DNA of 57,714 bases from Thalassotalea mangrovi (lineage in GTDB: Bacteria > Pseudomonadota > Gammaproteobacteria > Enterobacterales > Alteromonadaceae): NCBI RefSeq assembly GCF_005116735.1, contig NZ_SWDB01000039.1, positions 1 to 57,714 of the forward strand. Direction: 5' to 3'. Under the pieces are notes generated by a model that was not told the origin of the DNA, did no database searches, and saw nothing but the letters and a program-made list of their open reading frames with translations. Positions 45,333 to 54,325 of this stretch are shown in pieces. Position 1 is the stretch's first letter. Each line of letters begins with the position of its first letter. Both the position numbers and the translations under genes were made by a program.

Positions 45333-46082
45333 ATGAAGCCTGCACTCGCGTTTAAAGATCCTCAGGTGCCCGTTAAATGGGAGGATATGCCTAATGGTGT
45401 TCTGGTCGCCGATGCCATCAGCGCTTCGATGCAACCTTGGTGGCCAAGGATTTTTGGCTATCATTTGTTAAAACTTGGTACCTTAAGCGCGCAACTCGAC
45501 ACCACGGGTTCGATGATTAACCACCAGGTTAATGTTTGCCACTCCCACCCATTTGGGGATGTGCTGGCAGAGATCGATGACCTGCCGTTTCAACAACACA
45601 GTGTTGATGCCTGTGTGCTTGCTCATAGTCTTGAATTTGCACTCGATCCTCATCATATTCTCCGGGAAATTGATCGGGTCCTGATCCCGAATGGTCATTT
45701 ATTGATTAGTGGCTTTAACCCAATTTCCCTGGCGGGCCTGAATCGTTATATTCCATTTCGTCGACAGGTGATGCCCTGGCAAGGTCGATTTTTCACGCCA
45801 ATGCGGATCAAAGACTGGTTGCATCTGTTGGGTTATGAAGTGCTTAGTGATGAGCGTTTTCTGCACTCGTCGTTAGTTAACCCATTGGATCAAAAAGGCT
45901 GGTTGGGGCGAAACTGGCAAAATTTTGCCAGCAGTTACTTGAGTATATTTGGCTCTGTATTCTTAATCGTCGCTAAAAAGCGGGTTCATCCGTTAACGCC
46001 TATTCGCCCCAAATGGCAACTTAGACCCAGTTTTAACCCCGTAAAAGTGACTTCGATGCAAGGGCATAGCAGACAACCTTAG
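45333..46082 (+). CDS. Class I SAM-dependent methyltransferase, YafS-like
   Basis: 249-residue cytosolic protein. Motif order fits Methyltransf_11: VNVCHSHPFGDVLAEIDDLPFQ, a DACVLAHSLEFALDPHHILREI post-motif segment, and RVLIPNGHLLISGFNPISLAG, a hallmark of the YafS group next to gloB/rnhA/dnaQ. The classical motif I glycine loop is degenerate, which is usual in this group. Substrate unknown. Next gene is the FGGY kinase, 41 bases downstream. Confidence 0.82.
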   Translation: MKPALAFKDPQVPVKWEDMPNGVLVADAISASMQPWWPRIFGYHLLKLGTLSAQLDTTGSMINHQVNVCHSHPFGDVLAEIDDLPFQQHSVDACVLAHSLEFALDPHHILREIDRVLIPNGHLLISGFNPISLAGLNRYIPFRRQVMPWQGRFFTPMRIKDWLHLLGYEVLSDERFLHSSLVNPLDQKGWLGRNWQNFASSYLSIFGSVFLIVAKKRVHPLTPIRPKWQLRPSFNPVKVTSMQGHSRQP

Positions 46083-46123
46083 AGTGGTTAACAATAACAA
46101 TAATTAGTCATACGGGTTAACAG

Positions 46124-47623
46124 GTGAATCAACAGTCGTCATTACAGCCAGTGATTGCCAGCATTGATTTTGGCAGTCAGTCGATACGTGGTTATTTGTA
46201 TAACCTGCAGGGAAAGCAACTTTATCAAAATCGCATCAACCTTGATATTAAGGCAACGGGTTCACAGTGGCAGGATAATCCGGAGCAATTAATCATGGTA
46301 TTACGCGATTTTATCGTTGAATTGATTAATAGCGCTGCACAAGGATTGCAGGTAGAGGCTCTGTGTTTTACCTGTCTTCGTAATAGCTTTGTGTATCTTG
46401 ATGATAATGACAAGGCATTATTGCCAGTATTGTATTGGTATCAAGGCAGGCGGGCAAAGCAGGTACCTAAACTGGCTTGGTATTGGCAGCTGGCGATTTC
46501 GTTGGTTGGCCAGATAGGGGCTGTACAAAAACTACAATCAGAGGCATTGCTAAACTGGGTTGCAGAAACGCATCCGCAATGCTTAGCGAAGACCGACCAG
46601 ATATGCCAGTTATCCGGTTTTATACAGGGCCAGCTTACCGGTAACTATACCGATAGCTGGGCAAATATGATCGCCCATTTACCATTTAGTTTTAAACATC
46701 GGCGCTGGTTAGGGCCCCTGGCCTGGCAATGGCAGGCGTTGGCCGTTAAGCGTGAATGGCTGCCAGATTTATGCGCGCCCGGGACTTGCGTGGGTAAGTT
46801 CCAGGATTCACGGCTACGACAACAGGACGTAAAAGTGCTTAGTGTAGCGGCCGACAAAACCTGCGAGTTATTGGGGGCAGGCTGTATTGAAGGCGATAGT
46901 TTGCATGTTAGCCTGGGAACGGCAATTACCCTGAATTTTTTAAACGAAAAATTTAGAGGTCCCAGGCCTTTCTTTCCTGCATACCCGGCATTCGATGACA
47001 AGTTCTATCTGGTGGAGGAGATGTTGCAGCATGGCTGCCTTATACTGCGTGAATACGTGGTATTTGCATCAAAAAAGCTGGCTGGGTTGTCAGAGGTCAT
47101 GATAAATGAATGGTCTGAAGCGGATTTTGAAAATCTGCTTTTGCAATCCTTGATTACTCTCAAACCTCATGACTCTGTTTTACAGCAAGTACAAACCCTG
47201 TGCGCACCCGTAAAGATTACATTGGACCCTCACGCGGTTCACACATCTGTCGCCAATATGTTTGTCTGGGATTTTGAATCTGCGTGCAACGAACATGAGC
47301 CGGTGGATGCACTGACAGAGAAAGAATGCGTACTGCGAGAATATCTCTCGTTATTGTATTGGCTGGCGCAACAGGTAGTGGTGGCAAAACAGCGACTCGA
47401 ATCTCGCTACAAGATTACATTTAAGCGGTTTGTTCTCAGTGGCGGTGGTCAGCAATCTTTGCTGTTACGACATTTATTAGGGGAAATCAGTGGCATAAGC
47501 GTTATCCGAAGTACTCAGGTTGATACGGCGGGACTAGGAGCGGCAGTCATTGCGGCGACCGGGTTGGGATATTATGACGATGTGCAAACGGCGCTTGCCA
47601 TGATGAGCAAGTCTGGTAACTAA
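46124..47623 (+). CDS. FGGY-family carbohydrate kinase
   Basis: 499 residues with the two-domain FGGY layout: IASIDFGSQSIRGYLYN phosphate-1 loop, YWYQGRRAKQVPKLAW, the catalytic-base region VAADKTCELLGAG, SLGTAITLNF (phosphate-2) and RFVLSGGGQQSLLLRHLLGEISG (adenosine-binding). Closest in feel to xylulokinase-like orphan kinases, but no sugar-pathway neighbour points to a substrate. The C-terminal half is unusually Leu/Gln-rich. Start is GTG, with no strong ribosome site. It is likely in a transcript with the methyltransferase. Confidence 0.82.
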   Translation: MNQQSSLQPVIASIDFGSQSIRGYLYNLQGKQLYQNRINLDIKATGSQWQDNPEQLIMVLRDFIVELINSAAQGLQVEALCFTCLRNSFVYLDDNDKALLPVLYWYQGRRAKQVPKLAWYWQLAISLVGQIGAVQKLQSEALLNWVAETHPQCLAKTDQICQLSGFIQGQLTGNYTDSWANMIAHLPFSFKHRRWLGPLAWQWQALAVKREWLPDLCAPGTCVGKFQDSRLRQQDVKVLSVAADKTCELLGAGCIEGDSLHVSLGTAITLNFLNEKFRGPRPFFPAYPAFDDKFYLVEEMLQHGCLILREYVVFASKKLAGLSEVMINEWSEADFENLLLQSLITLKPHDSVLQQVQTLCAPVKITLDPHAVHTSVANMFVWDFESACNEHEPVDALTEKECVLREYLSLLYWLAQQVVVAKQRLESRYKITFKRFVLSGGGQQSLLLRHLLGEISGISVIRSTQVDTAGLGAAVIAATGLGYYDDVQTALAMMSKSGN

Positions 47624-47706
47624 AGAGGCTTTACACGAAGGACTGTGAGCCAACCAATTACATTGAAAATATTTAATAAACCTTCATTAAAAAGAGTGTG
47701 GTAACC

Positions 47707-48222
47707 ATGAAAACGGTGAAATGGTTTAAAAACCCGGAAATGATCATTGCCTTGTCGGCCTTGTTTATCGGCCTGTTAACCGCGGTCATATCGATATATT
47801 CAGCTTATATCGATCGGGCGTATGCGCGGGCATCGGTGTGGCCAAATGTTGAGTTATATCGCAGCTTCGAACGTCATTCTTTTAGTTATGGTGTGGTTAA
47901 CAGTGGTACTGGTCCAGCGTTGATCAAATACGCCAGGGTCGCCCTGGATGGCAGCCCCATTAAACGCTGGAGTGACATTGAGGCGTTTGCCGATATTTCC
48001 CAGTCTCATATTCATAACCGTACGTTACCAGCAGAACAAACCATAACGCCATTGATATATGAAGGCGAAGCGATAGCGGCAATTCTGGAGGTTGATAACA
48101 GACTGGCTATAGAATTGTGCTATTGTTCGATTTACGGCGACTGTTGGGTCGTTGATCGAAACAATACACCGAAACCTGTCAATGAATGCGTTATTGAGCA
48201 CCAACACGCATTTTTACAATGA
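47707..48222 (+). CDS. Single-pass membrane protein of unknown function
   Basis: About 171 residues: one N-terminal membrane helix (EMIIALSALFIGLLTAVISIYSAY region, residues 9-32), then a beta-rich part with RASVWPNVELYRSF, YGVVNSGTGPALIKYARVALDG and CYCSIYGDCWVVDR. It resembles small proteins with a VNxGxGPA-type Ig-like strand, but I cannot name the family. The ATG at 47707 follows the GTG at 47698, which is the alternative. The stop overlaps the next start (ATGA), indicating coupling with the lysozyme-inhibitor-like gene. Confidence 0.65.
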   Translation: MKTVKWFKNPEMIIALSALFIGLLTAVISIYSAYIDRAYARASVWPNVELYRSFERHSFSYGVVNSGTGPALIKYARVALDGSPIKRWSDIEAFADISQSHIHNRTLPAEQTITPLIYEGEAIAAILEVDNRLAIELCYCSIYGDCWVVDRNNTPKPVNECVIEHQHAFLQ

Positions 48223-49208
48223 TTGACCGGCTTCCTGTCATTATTAAGATGCTTATGAAATGTGAGAATTGCATGCCTATAAAAACGACACATCGAACTA
48301 AAGCAATCGCTGGCACCCGGTTTGGTTTAAAGCCTGCGATTTTTTGGCCAGTGGTCATGCTTTGTCTTTTGACAGCTTGTCACGACAATACTCAGTTGCC
48401 AGATTCCGAGCCAGATGAAAATAACATTCAAACCTGTTCCATGGAAAGGTATCAGGCAATTGCTAAACGCGTTCAGACGGGCGATGGCCAGGGGCATGGA
48501 CCAGACATTGGCTCGACAGAGTGGCAGTCGGTGGTTGAATTTAAATTAAAGGTTCGCGGCCAGAATGATGTTCCTGAAAAGAACAGTCGAGCCTGGTGCG
48601 ATTTTATTGAAAAGCAGTTGCAAGCTGATACTGATCTCGATGATGCGAATAAAATGAACAAGACCGCAGCCACAACGCCTTCTTTTTCTTGTGAAAAAGT
48701 AATCGAGGGCAGCACTGAAGCATTGATTTGTGACCAGTCAAACCTTGCGAACCTGGACCGGCAATTAGATGACGTCTACCAAGCAGCCCTTAGTAAATCC
48801 AGTGGGGGAATGAGGGCGACGCTGCAGGCAGAGCAACGGGGTTGGTTGAAAGGACGCAATGAATGCTGGAAGCAAGAACTGCAAAGCCAATGTATCGCAG
48901 TGTCTTATCAGTGGCGTATTGCTGAGTTGCAGGCGCGATATCAATTGGTTGAAAACACTGGCCCGCAGTTTTATCAATGTGAGCAGAATCCAGCCAATGA
49001 ACTGGTGGTTACCTTTTATCAGACAAATCCGAAAACCCTGATTGCAGAGCGGGGAGATAGCGTGTCGTTAATGTATATTCAGGAAAGCGCCAGTGGCAGT
49101 CGCTATCAGGGGCGCAATGAATCTTTCTGGGAACATCAGGGTGAAGCAATGGTTACCTGGGGGTACCAACAACCACAAATGCGGTGTGTTCGAACTCAGG
49201 CAGATTAA
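48219..49208 (+). CDS. Lipoprotein with fused LprI-like and MliC-like domains (lysozyme inhibitor)
   Basis: 329 residues; lipobox LTAC at C54 after a long N-terminus (an internal ATG at 48273 is a possible start). Residues 158-243 match the LprI pattern: SFSCEKVIEGSTEALICDQ, NLDRQLDDVYQAAL, LQAEQRGWLKGRNEC and CIAVSYQWRIAELQARY. Residues 250-325 match MliC: FYQCEQNPANELVVTFYQ, SLMYIQESASGSRYQGRN and WEHQGEAMVTWGY, including the conserved SG-x-x-Y loop that binds the lysozyme active site. Together they suggest a periplasmic or surface guard against host or competitor lysozyme. Coupled to the upstream gene by ATGA. Confidence 0.8.
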   Translation: MIDRLPVIIKMLMKCENCMPIKTTHRTKAIAGTRFGLKPAIFWPVVMLCLLTACHDNTQLPDSEPDENNIQTCSMERYQAIAKRVQTGDGQGHGPDIGSTEWQSVVEFKLKVRGQNDVPEKNSRAWCDFIEKQLQADTDLDDANKMNKTAATTPSFSCEKVIEGSTEALICDQSNLANLDRQLDDVYQAALSKSSGGMRATLQAEQRGWLKGRNECWKQELQSQCIAVSYQWRIAELQARYQLVENTGPQFYQCEQNPANELVVTFYQTNPKTLIAERGDSVSLMYIQESASGSRYQGRNESFWEHQGEAMVTWGYQQPQMRCVRTQAD

Positions 49209-49323
49209 TCGTGTTTGTGCATGGATAATGGTCAATCATTTATAGCGTTAGCACGCGCATTCTGTTTTCGTGTTATTATCCTCTTCATGTAAAAAAAGCC
49301 TACATTTTCACAGAGATTTGCGG

Positions 49324-50082
49324 ATGCAACGTCAACAATTTGAAAAAATTTTAACTGAGTTACTTCAACCTGGGCGAATCAAGGACTTTTGTCCCAATGG
49401 CTTACAGGTAGAGGGTTCTGAGACGATTGAAAAAGTCGTGACTGGGGTGACCGCTAGTTACGCGTTACTAAAAAGGGCCATAGAAAATAACGCTGACGCG
49501 GTTTTAGTGCACCATGGCTACTTCTGGAAGAACGAAGCCTACCCAATTGTTGGGATGAAACAAAAACGCATCAAGGCATTAATCGATAATAATATCAATT
49601 TATTTGCCTATCACTTACCTTTAGATATCCACGAAACACTTGGTAATAATGCTCAACTTGCAAAGTTGTTAGATATTCAGGTTACCGGTCCTTTAGAGCT
49701 GGACAACCCGTTGAGCGTTAGCTTAACCGGTGAGTTGGCTCAACCGGTTGATGGCGTGGCTTTTGCCTCACGTATTCAACAATCGTTGCAGCGCGAGGTA
49801 TTACATATTCCGGGTAGCAGCAATCGTCCAATCAAGACAGTGGCCTGGTGTACCGGCGGTGGCCAGGGGTATATTGAGTTAGCTGCAGAGCAGGGCATTG
49901 ATGCTTTCATTACCGGAGAGGCCAGTGAGCAGACTACCCACGTCGCACGGGAAATGGATATTCATTTTTTCGCGGCTGGTCATCATGCCACGGAGCGCTA
50001 TGGTATCAAAGCGGTTGGCGAGTATCTGGCAAAGGAGTATGGCCTGGATGTCGAGTTTATTGATATTGATAATCCGGTTTAG
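49324..50082 (+). CDS. Nif3-like dinuclear metal center protein (YbgI family)
   Basis: About 252 residues, close to E. coli YbgI (247). Metal-site motifs: VLVHHGYFWKNE, FAYHLPLDIHETLGNNAQLA and HFFAAGHHATERYGIKAVGEYL. The family forms hexameric toroids with a binuclear metal site; the activity is debated (GTP cyclohydrolase I type 2 annotation is probably wrong in many genomes). The ATG at 49324 is chosen as family members open with the QFEKIL helix; upstream in-frame starts to 49270 add a stretch without similarity. Followed by a terminator. Confidence 0.9.
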   Translation: MQRQQFEKILTELLQPGRIKDFCPNGLQVEGSETIEKVVTGVTASYALLKRAIENNADAVLVHHGYFWKNEAYPIVGMKQKRIKALIDNNINLFAYHLPLDIHETLGNNAQLAKLLDIQVTGPLELDNPLSVSLTGELAQPVDGVAFASRIQQSLQREVLHIPGSSNRPIKTVAWCTGGGQGYIELAAEQGIDAFITGEASEQTTHVAREMDIHFFAAGHHATERYGIKAVGEYLAKEYGLDVEFIDIDNPV

Positions 50083-50154
50083 ATCAAATATTTACGGAGA
50101 AATAGATACAAGACTTCGATGCTTGAGCTGCATTAGCACGTTATCGTTCTAATA

Positions 50155-50185
50155 AAAAAGCACCCCTCCTGAGGTGCTTTTATTT
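50155..50185 (+). terminator. Terminator after the Nif3-like gene
   Basis: AAAAGCACC pairs with GGTGCTTTT around a CCTCCTGA loop, then TATTTTG. It ends the plus-strand Nif3 transcript. Confidence 0.85.
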
Positions 50186-50186
50186 T

Positions 50187-50390
50187 GTTCTTATTATATA
50201 AGAACGGGTATTTCCTATACCCATTTGAGATCATCCTTAACCTTTAGCCCTACTTTTATTCTTATTTTATAAGAACCTATCCTGTATTTTCGATTGATTA
50301 TCCTTACCTTACTAAACCTCTTTATTGTTATTATTAAAGAAGTCTGTTCCTTACCCTTTTATCGGCTATCCTTTTCCTGGTTCCATTAAA
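50187..50390. repeat. Three degenerate tandem units of about 67 bases
   Basis: The unit carries a palindrome (GTTCTTATTATATAAGAAC at 50187-50205, TTCTTATTTTATAAGAA at 50259-50275, a decayed copy near 50325) and a downstream ATCCTTAACCTTT-type tract (50233, 50300, 50368). Spacing between units is 66-71 bases. No gene overlaps it. The remaining gap 50391-51055 is AT-rich, with no gene, RNA or repeat I can name apart from two short CGATACAGRCCTCC boxes. Confidence 0.6.
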
Positions 50391-51055
50391 TGAGAAATTT
50401 TGTGTTGTGTAATATGATAAATCTACGCGATACAGGCCTCCTATCTATTCAATATATAATACTGTCTATTTACTGTTAGCTCTCCTTAGCAAATGACCTA
50501 ATGTTATAGATATTGTTGAATATGCTATTCAAGGGGTCATTACTAGACATCCGTGTGATAAACCAAATAACCTTAATCTGAGACTTGTTTATGTTTAGGT
50601 GGCTTTAATCGATACAGACCTCCTTTTCCTATGTTCAAACTTAACTCATTGAAATGCTGAGCGATTAAACTGATGTGAAAAATATTATCGATATGAAGCG
50701 CATGGAATTTTGCAGGGAATCGCCTTCGCTTGCCCTAGGAGTATAGTAACGATTGGAAATTAAACATTCTAACTTTAGTATTTTAGAAATCATTGAGAAG
50801 CCTTTTTTGTTTTTGAGAACGGCACTAAACTTTTAATAAAATCACTATGATATGTAGCTAATGATGTAACAATAGTACATTTTGATGCGTTTGCACTTAT
50901 TAAATTAAATTTTTCGGATATTTCTAATTTATTTTAAACGATGTTTTATATGCCTGCCGTATGGTCTAGCAAATGGGTGAGAGTTATGTGGAAGTGTACC
51001 TGAAAATTTGACCTAAAACGGCTGGTATTCGGTTGTTTAAAATAATTGTAAATTT

Positions 51056-51160
51056 ATGAAAGTGTGTTGGGAAGAGTGTGAAGAATACCTGATACCTTTG
51101 CGCTTCGGCTTGCTTGACCCTATATCCGGTGAAAAGCTCAGTTCATTGGTTAGTGAATAA
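51056..51160 (+). CDS. Possible small protein (34 codons)
   Basis: An ATG opens a frame that reads like a real protein end: MKVCWEECEEYLIPLRFG, LLDPISGEKLSSLVSE, stop. It has no obvious ribosome site and no family I know. It may be a small protein or a decayed fragment; the AT-rich surroundings contain no alternative gene. It lies just before the small membrane-protein gene at 51194. Confidence 0.25.
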   Translation: MKVCWEECEEYLIPLRFGLLDPISGEKLSSLVSE

Positions 51161-51193
51161 GTTTGGTGATCCTTTGTTGGAGGTATAAATAAT

Positions 51194-51496
51194 ATGCATA
51201 GTGAAAAACTCCTGAATGTTATAATGATTGCAATATGCGGGGGGTTATTGGTATTTGCCTTTTTCGCAAACGAAGCGAGAAAGGAAATTTCTTATCTATG
51301 TGGGAATTTTAAGCCAGGCGTCGATTATTCAAGCGTAATCAGGCAGTTAGATACGATAAGCTTATCTGATTACAAAATAGAGAATTTGCCGTCAGGAAAG
51401 CGTGTCGTGCACAGTAGTTTCCTTAATTTTCGGCTATTTCAGTGCGAAATTCACTTCGACAGTAACGAGGTTGTCTCCTCTGTATCTTATGAATAA
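51194..51496 (+). CDS. Small membrane-anchored protein of unknown function
   Basis: 100 residues: a membrane helix near residues 8-25 (NVIMIAICGGLLVFAFFA), then a soluble part with YLCGNFKPGVDYSSVIRQLD and FRLFQCEIHFDSNEVVSSVSYE. Two cysteines lie in the soluble part. A GGAGG ribosome site about eleven bases upstream supports translation. Its last codons overlap the start of a second, frameshifted frame (ATGAATAA), so the two were probably coupled. Family unknown; low codon similarity to neighbours suggests accessory origin. Confidence 0.6.
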   Translation: MHSEKLLNVIMIAICGGLLVFAFFANEARKEISYLCGNFKPGVDYSSVIRQLDTISLSDYKIENLPSGKRVVHSSFLNFRLFQCEIHFDSNEVVSSVSYE

Positions 51497-51730
51497 GCGT
51501 AACGGGTCAACTATCCTTGGTACCAGAAACGGTTTTGGTTATTTTTCCTTCATCACTCCTATTTCAATCAAAGAAAGTGTTCGGCTTTAGAAATAACCGT
51601 ACCAGATATACTTGGTAGGCATTATCGCACTGGTCTTTCGGTTATCGTTCCTGCTTGGATAACAGAGAACTCAAACGATTATTTTATGTATGGAAAGGGG
51701 CAGCGTCTTTATAAGACAACTGACCCTTAA
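51489..51730 (+). pseudogene. Frameshifted small gene
   Basis: A frame opening at ATG 51489 (overlapping the previous stop as ATGAATAA) reads MNKRNGSTILGTRNGFGYF, SFITPISIKESVRL and then stops at 51588. A shift of frame at the same place continues as EITVPDILGRHYRTGLSV, IVPAWITENSNDYFMYGKG, QRLYKTTDP and stops at 51730. The joined product would be about 80 residues. Either a frameshift mutation, a sequencing error in the assembly, or programmed frameshifting; no slippery heptamer is obvious. No family recognised. Confidence 0.55.
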
Positions 51731-51820
51731 TAATTAGGAAGGTTAAAAAGGTTCAATTACAAGCTTTATCTACCCTGACTTCCAAATGGGTTATTGCGGT
51801 AATGGGAGCTTTCGCGCCCA

Positions 51821-54304
51821 TTATTCATAGCGCAACGCTTTGATCGGATTAGCGCGCGCAACCCGAATCGAATTACTGGCAACAGTCACCCAGGCGATGC
51901 ACAGCGCGAATAAAGCCGCAAGCCCACACATCGCAATGATCAAACTGGTATCGATTCGATATACAAAGGCTTCTAACCAATCGCTCATGAAATAGAAAGC
52001 GACGGGCCAGGCAATCAGGCTTGCTACCATCACCGGTTTGCTGAATTGCCACATCAGCATTTTCACGATATCGAATACGCCAGCACCCATCACTTTGCGC
52101 ACTCCAATTTCTTTGGTACGGCGATCGGCGGTAAAGCTTGCCAGTCCAAAAAGTCCTAAGGAAGCAACCAGAATCGCCAGCGCAGAGAAGGCCGCAAACA
52201 TCGTTGCTTCACCTTGTTCACTCTGGTACAGCTCAGCGATATTATCTTCGACAAAGGAGTATGAGAACGGTACGCCTGGTATTTCCTGACGCCACAGCGT
52301 CTCTACATCTTTAACCAGTTGTTCTGGCGAACCGGTAAAGCGTACGCTGATGCTGTTACCAAAGTCTGCCGACAGCGGATAGACTTCCGGACGAATCGTT
52401 GCATGCAGACTGTTAAAATGAACGTCATCAACGACACCAATAATGGTTAAATCGACTGACAGGTTTTCCTCCGGATCGCCGCGACCAGTGATTAAGGTTT
52501 TCCCTAACGCACTTTGAGCATCTTTGAATCCGAAACGTCTTAGCGCAGACTCATTGATCACAATACTACCCGGGAATTTTTCGCCAGCGCGCAATTGTTC
52601 GTCTGTTGGGCTGACATCTGCTCGATTCTTGTCGTATGTACGACCGGCAATCAGGTTGATTTCATAGGCTTTAAAAAATCCGTAGCCAACCGCTCTCTGA
52701 CCCATCAGCAAGGCATCTTCTTCGGCCATTTCCGGGGTGCGCATCATGGTATTATTTTCGTTGGTGTTGCCTGGCGTTTCGTTGGAATAGGTTATTGCGG
52801 TAACCTGAGGGTTCTTAGCGATTTCCTTCAGTAATAACTCACGTTTATTGCTGGCTTCTTCACGACTCACCCGGTTAACAACCAACATATTGTCTTTATT
52901 AAAGCCAGCATCCATCTGTTTGGCATATTGCATCTGGCTATATACCACGCTGGTGGCGATGAACAGACCAATGGATACGGCAAACTGGAAAATGACCAGT
53001 GCCGCCCGTAGTCTTAAAGAGGCGCCGGTTTCAGCCGATTTATTGGCCTTAAGGACGGTGGCTGGACGGAAACCTGACAGAATGAATGCCGGATATAATC
53101 CACTAAGTACACCAACGCTGATTGCTAATCCAAGCAATGTGGCAATGGTCGATGGATCATAGCTAACAACGAGTTCCTGATTTAAGGTCTCATTGTAGAA
53201 AGGCAGGGCAAGTTCCACCATAACAAAGGCTAACAACACGGATATCAGTGTCATTAATACCGACTCGCCTAAAAATTGAGTGATTAGATTGGATCGTGTT
53301 GCACCTAGTACTTTACGTAATGACACTTCTTTAGCACGGTTTGCAGCGTGTGCGGTAGAAAGGTTCATAAAGTTGATACAGGCGATTAACAGTATCAGCA
53401 TGGCAATGGCAGAAAAGGTAATCACGGTTGTTTTACTGCCCTGGGGACGCATTTCGCCAAAACCAATGGCATTAAGATGCAAATCCTGAATGTTCATCGC
53501 CGATAGTTTGATAAAGTCTGATGCCTTGGCATCATCCCCACCGATAGGCATTTTCGGAAAATTACGGTTAGCAAAATCATCAAACTGGCGGTTGATACTG
53601 TCCAAATCCGAGGCTTGTTGGGTTTGGAAATACAACTGGGCATTTACCGAAAACCAACCATGGAACATCCAGTTCTGCTCTTCCCAAGCGCTTTCATCGA
53701 TCAGGATCAGTGCCGGCAAGTCTAGTTGACTATTTCTCGGAGTGTCAGCAATAACCGCTCCGACCTGGAAATCTTTTTTGAAGAAGTTAAAGTCCAGAGA
53801 CAACACTTGTCCTAATGGATTACTGTCGCCAAAATATTTTTTCGCCAGCGACTCATTAAGGACAATGGATGAGTTATCACTGAGTGCCAGTTCAAGATCC
53901 CCAGCTAATACATCGACGCTGAACATTTTTGCAAAGTCGGCATCTACGAGCTTAATTTGTTCAACAAACACCTGGCCATTATGGTTGATGGTCGGCCCCC
54001 AGCCACCAATGCGGGTGGCATACTCTACCTCGGGAAAATCCTTCTTCAACGCGTGAATAAGCGGCCCGGGCGCCGATGTCGCGTGCATTGGATCGCGTCC
54101 AGGGATTGAAAAAGTAACGTGAGAACGATGAATTTTATCGGCATTTTGCCAAAAATTATCATAACTGGTCTCATGTTTCACAAACATTAAGATTAATGCA
54201 CAGGCAGCGAGGCCGATCGCCAGGCCAACAATGTTTATTAATGAAAACAATTTGTTTTTTAGAAGGTTACGCCAGCCGGTTTGAAAGTAATTTGCTAGTA
54301 ACAT
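51821..54304 (-). CDS. ABC transporter permease, MacB/FtsX type
   Basis: 827 residues in two similar halves, each with a large periplasmic MacB-like domain and an FtsX domain. First half: NLLKNKLFSLINIVGLAIGLA membrane segment, periplasmic domain to about residue 270, then three membrane segments with RAKEVSLRKVLGATRSNLITQF. Second half repeats the plan, with RTKEIGVRKVMGAGVFDIV. Eight membrane segments in all. Such permeases with an ATPase and adaptor form mechanotransmission pumps exporting peptides, lipids or drugs across the envelope. Last gene of a three-gene operon, 21 bases after the ATPase. Confidence 0.88.
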   Translation of the reverse strand: MLLANYFQTGWRNLLKNKLFSLINIVGLAIGLAACALILMFVKHETSYDNFWQNADKIHRSHVTFSIPGRDPMHATSAPGPLIHALKKDFPEVEYATRIGGWGPTINHNGQVFVEQIKLVDADFAKMFSVDVLAGDLELALSDNSSIVLNESLAKKYFGDSNPLGQVLSLDFNFFKKDFQVGAVIADTPRNSQLDLPALILIDESAWEEQNWMFHGWFSVNAQLYFQTQQASDLDSINRQFDDFANRNFPKMPIGGDDAKASDFIKLSAMNIQDLHLNAIGFGEMRPQGSKTTVITFSAIAMLILLIACINFMNLSTAHAANRAKEVSLRKVLGATRSNLITQFLGESVLMTLISVLLAFVMVELALPFYNETLNQELVVSYDPSTIATLLGLAISVGVLSGLYPAFILSGFRPATVLKANKSAETGASLRLRAALVIFQFAVSIGLFIATSVVYSQMQYAKQMDAGFNKDNMLVVNRVSREEASNKRELLLKEIAKNPQVTAITYSNETPGNTNENNTMMRTPEMAEEDALLMGQRAVGYGFFKAYEINLIAGRTYDKNRADVSPTDEQLRAGEKFPGSIVINESALRRFGFKDAQSALGKTLITGRGDPEENLSVDLTIIGVVDDVHFNSLHATIRPEVYPLSADFGNSISVRFTGSPEQLVKDVETLWRQEIPGVPFSYSFVEDNIAELYQSEQGEATMFAAFSALAILVASLGLFGLASFTADRRTKEIGVRKVMGAGVFDIVKMLMWQFSKPVMVASLIAWPVAFYFMSDWLEAFVYRIDTSLIIAMCGLAALFALCIAWVTVASNSIRVARANPIKALRYE

Positions 54305-54325
54305 AGTTTTTCCTTAACACCTGAA

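Noticed and set aside
50391-51055. Hidden gene or RNA in the AT-rich gap
   Set aside because: Frames are short and stop-rich on both strands and no RNA fold stood out by eye.
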